The notes beneath the pieces were generated by a model. That model searched no databases. It saw nothing but the letters and a program-made list of their open reading frames with translations, and was not told the origin of the DNA. Shown here piece after piece: positions 31,101-32,014 of a DNA stretch of 32,014 nt (within the stretch, counting starts at the first letter, position 1; each line of letters opens with the position of its first letter). The stretch is taken from assembly GCA_032358255.1 (NCBI GenBank), contig JAULBX010028038.1, forward strand, positions 1 through 32,014, read 5' to 3'. This DNA comes from Heterotrichella gracilis (lineage: Eukaryota; Sar; Xanthophyceae; Tribonematales; Xanthonemataceae). The translations under genes were made by a program, and so were the position numbers.

Positions 31101-31873
31101 CTGCGCCAAATTGGATCAATGCAATGAAATGTGAACATGCCCATTCCCTGTTGATTACCCCAGATGTTTTTTCTGCACCTACCTTTGGTGGCTTGACAGA
31201 CAGGTCAGGCGCCTCAGCCTGGCAGAACACCGACTCCCTGAAGGCAACCAGGGGGGGCGACACGTGCAGCTCTATGCGCGCAAACCTGTCCCTCAGGTCC
31301 TTGATGCATGTCTCAAGGTGGACCTCGCCTGCAGGGGAAAGGCACAATTTAGGGCTGTGTCCTTGTTCTAAACCTCGTTTAGAAGCATATGAGACGTGGC
31401 AGTGAACTGGGTTGTATTGCTCTTCTATTTTCCATATGATTTGGGACAAAACAGGTCGTTCTGCGTTAGTTCCTGCCACAGGGTTGTCTTTCAAGTCCTT
31501 GATGCAGGTCTCAAGATAGACCTCGCCTGCAGGGGAAACAACGTCTTAGGGCTGGAGTCATCAACTGAACAAAGTAAAGCAGGGACAGCCGTCAGTCAAA
31601 AGCTGTTTACTTGCTTGTACAGACTTAGACGCAGGTGCCAGCAGAAACCCCTACTGGCTACATTATATACCTCCCGTGGCACCGACCAAACAAGTATTCC
31701 GTTGGGGTTTAGGGTTTGCGAGTTTAGGGTTAACTGCCTCACCTGCCGCTGCAATCACATGCTCCCCTGTGTCCTGTAGGGTGACCTGTACAAAGGGGTC
31801 GGCGCGGTGCAGCAGCTCCAAACCCTTGATGAGGGCAGGCATCTCGGCAGGGTGGGCGGGCTCCACAGCAACC
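28178..31873 (-). CDS. EFL1: Elongation factor-like GTPase 1 (EFL1/Ria1), C-terminal half, 5' partial
   Basis: EFL1 is an EF-2-like GTPase that, with SBDS, removes eIF6 from pre-60S subunits in the cytoplasm. Exons in transcript order: 31873-31743, 31328-31183, 30838-30480, 30223-29722, 29462-29361, 29108-28997, 28761-28571, 28360-28178. They give about 575 residues with continuous phase. The window's last base (32014) looks like the end of the preceding exon, followed on this strand by donor GTGAGG, so the GTPase domain lies to the right. Motifs: [126 protein letters not shown] and KQRTLKRNV. Two low-complexity inserts are present: [11 protein letters not shown] repeats in exon 30480-30838 and a Ser/Pro/Gly/Asp-rich stretch in exon 29722-30223. 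The stop lies in a 12-bp tandem repeat. Confidence 0.93.
28880..28972. repeat. Imperfect direct repeat in EFL1 intron
   Basis: CACCAGCTTGCGCAGACACC (28880 and on) and CACCATGTTGCGCAGACATC (about 28933 and on) start two similar units of about 53 bp, each continuing CTAGCAG...AAAGAGCA. Confidence 0.75.
30325..30373 (-). repeat. Intronic copy of an EFL1 exon segment
   Basis: GTTGGGTCCCAGCATTTTGA at 30340 and on parallels exon GTTGGGTCCCAGCCTTTTGG at 30133 and on, offset 207 bp. On the minus strand it encodes [15 protein letters not shown] versus [15 protein letters not shown] in the real exon. It lies in the intron 30224-30479. Confidence 0.88.
31489..31538 (-). repeat. Intronic copy of an EFL1 acceptor and exon start
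   Basis: The segment ending GACCTCGCCTGCAGGGGAAA (31519-31538) duplicates 31321-31340, offset 198 bp. On the minus strand it has the same CCCCTGCAG acceptor and encodes [14 protein letters not shown] versus [14 protein letters not shown]. It lies in the intron 31329-31742 and is the best preserved copy in the window. Confidence 0.92.
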
Positions 31874-31936
31874 CTAGAAGAGCAGGAGGAGGGACTAAGG
31901 GTTAAACTTTAGGGACCATGAGCGGCGGCATGGGAA

Positions 31937-31964
31937 GGTAAGTAAGTAAGTAAGTAAGTAAGTA
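31937..31964. repeat. (GTAA)n microsatellite
   Basis: About six GTAA/AAGT units on the plus strand, in an EFL1 intron that is transcribed from the other strand. Confidence 0.9.
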
Positions 31965-32014
31965 TTTGCTTTCCAGCTTTGAAGCCAGGTTAGCATGTCT
32001 GGGTATGCCTCACC

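Noticed and set aside
31937..31964. Series of GTAAGT donor sites
   Set aside because: It is a microsatellite on the strand opposite to the gene; no exon ends there.

Overview
This window is nuclear DNA from a eukaryote with intron-dense genes, most likely a green alga; a trebouxiophyte relative of Coccomyxa or Trebouxia would fit. The evidence is short GT-AG introns in every gene, scattered CCCTAAA/TTTAGGG telomere-type motifs, a plant-type SnRK1 kinase and secreted proteins with hydroxyproline-rich (PPSP/PPPPKP) segments. No rRNA, tRNA, CRISPR array or intact transposon was recognised. The lineage is an inference, not a sequence match.

Layout, left to right: (1) 1-6527, +, 5' incomplete: a secreted clan GH-A-like 'cellulose-binding' type protein behind a proline-rich linker. 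(2) 7071-12117, -: a complete 12-exon long-chain acyl-CoA synthetase (646 aa). (3) 12786-17476, -: a complete 9-exon secreted protein (681 aa) with a signal peptide, two tandem Asl1-like (Glyco_hydro_cc) domains and a proline-rich tail. (4) 18601-21320, +: a complete 7-exon JMJD7-type JmjC lysyl hydroxylase (390 aa). (5) 23425-27088, +: a complete 10-exon SnRK1/AMPK-alpha kinase (522 aa). (6) 28178-window end, -: the C-terminal half of EFL1, the GTPase that releases eIF6 from pre-60S ribosomes. I built the exon chains by hand. Those of the four complete genes and of the EFL1 part keep reading phase across every junction. Gene 1 does too, except for one frame break and an ambiguous last intron.

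Functionally, genes 1 and 3 are both secreted, proline-rich, glycoside-hydrolase-like proteins flanking the LACS gene, which suggests wall or extracellular-matrix work. The LACS (lipid activation), SnRK1 (energy sensing), JMJD7 (protein hydroxylation) and EFL1 (ribosome maturation) genes are ordinary housekeeping genes. Nothing suggests an operon-like system.

The most unusual signal is in the introns. At least eight introns, in four of the six genes, carry decayed direct copies of the neighbouring exon edge together with its splice site, offset by about 80-210 bp. These look like repeated tandem duplications across splice junctions that enlarge introns and leave decoy splice sites. Other points of interest are a second Asl1-like domain whose nucleophile Glu is a Lys, a frame break in gene 1 that coincides with an 11-nt GT...AG segment, and an in-frame 12-bp repeat that gives EFL1 back-to-back stop codons.
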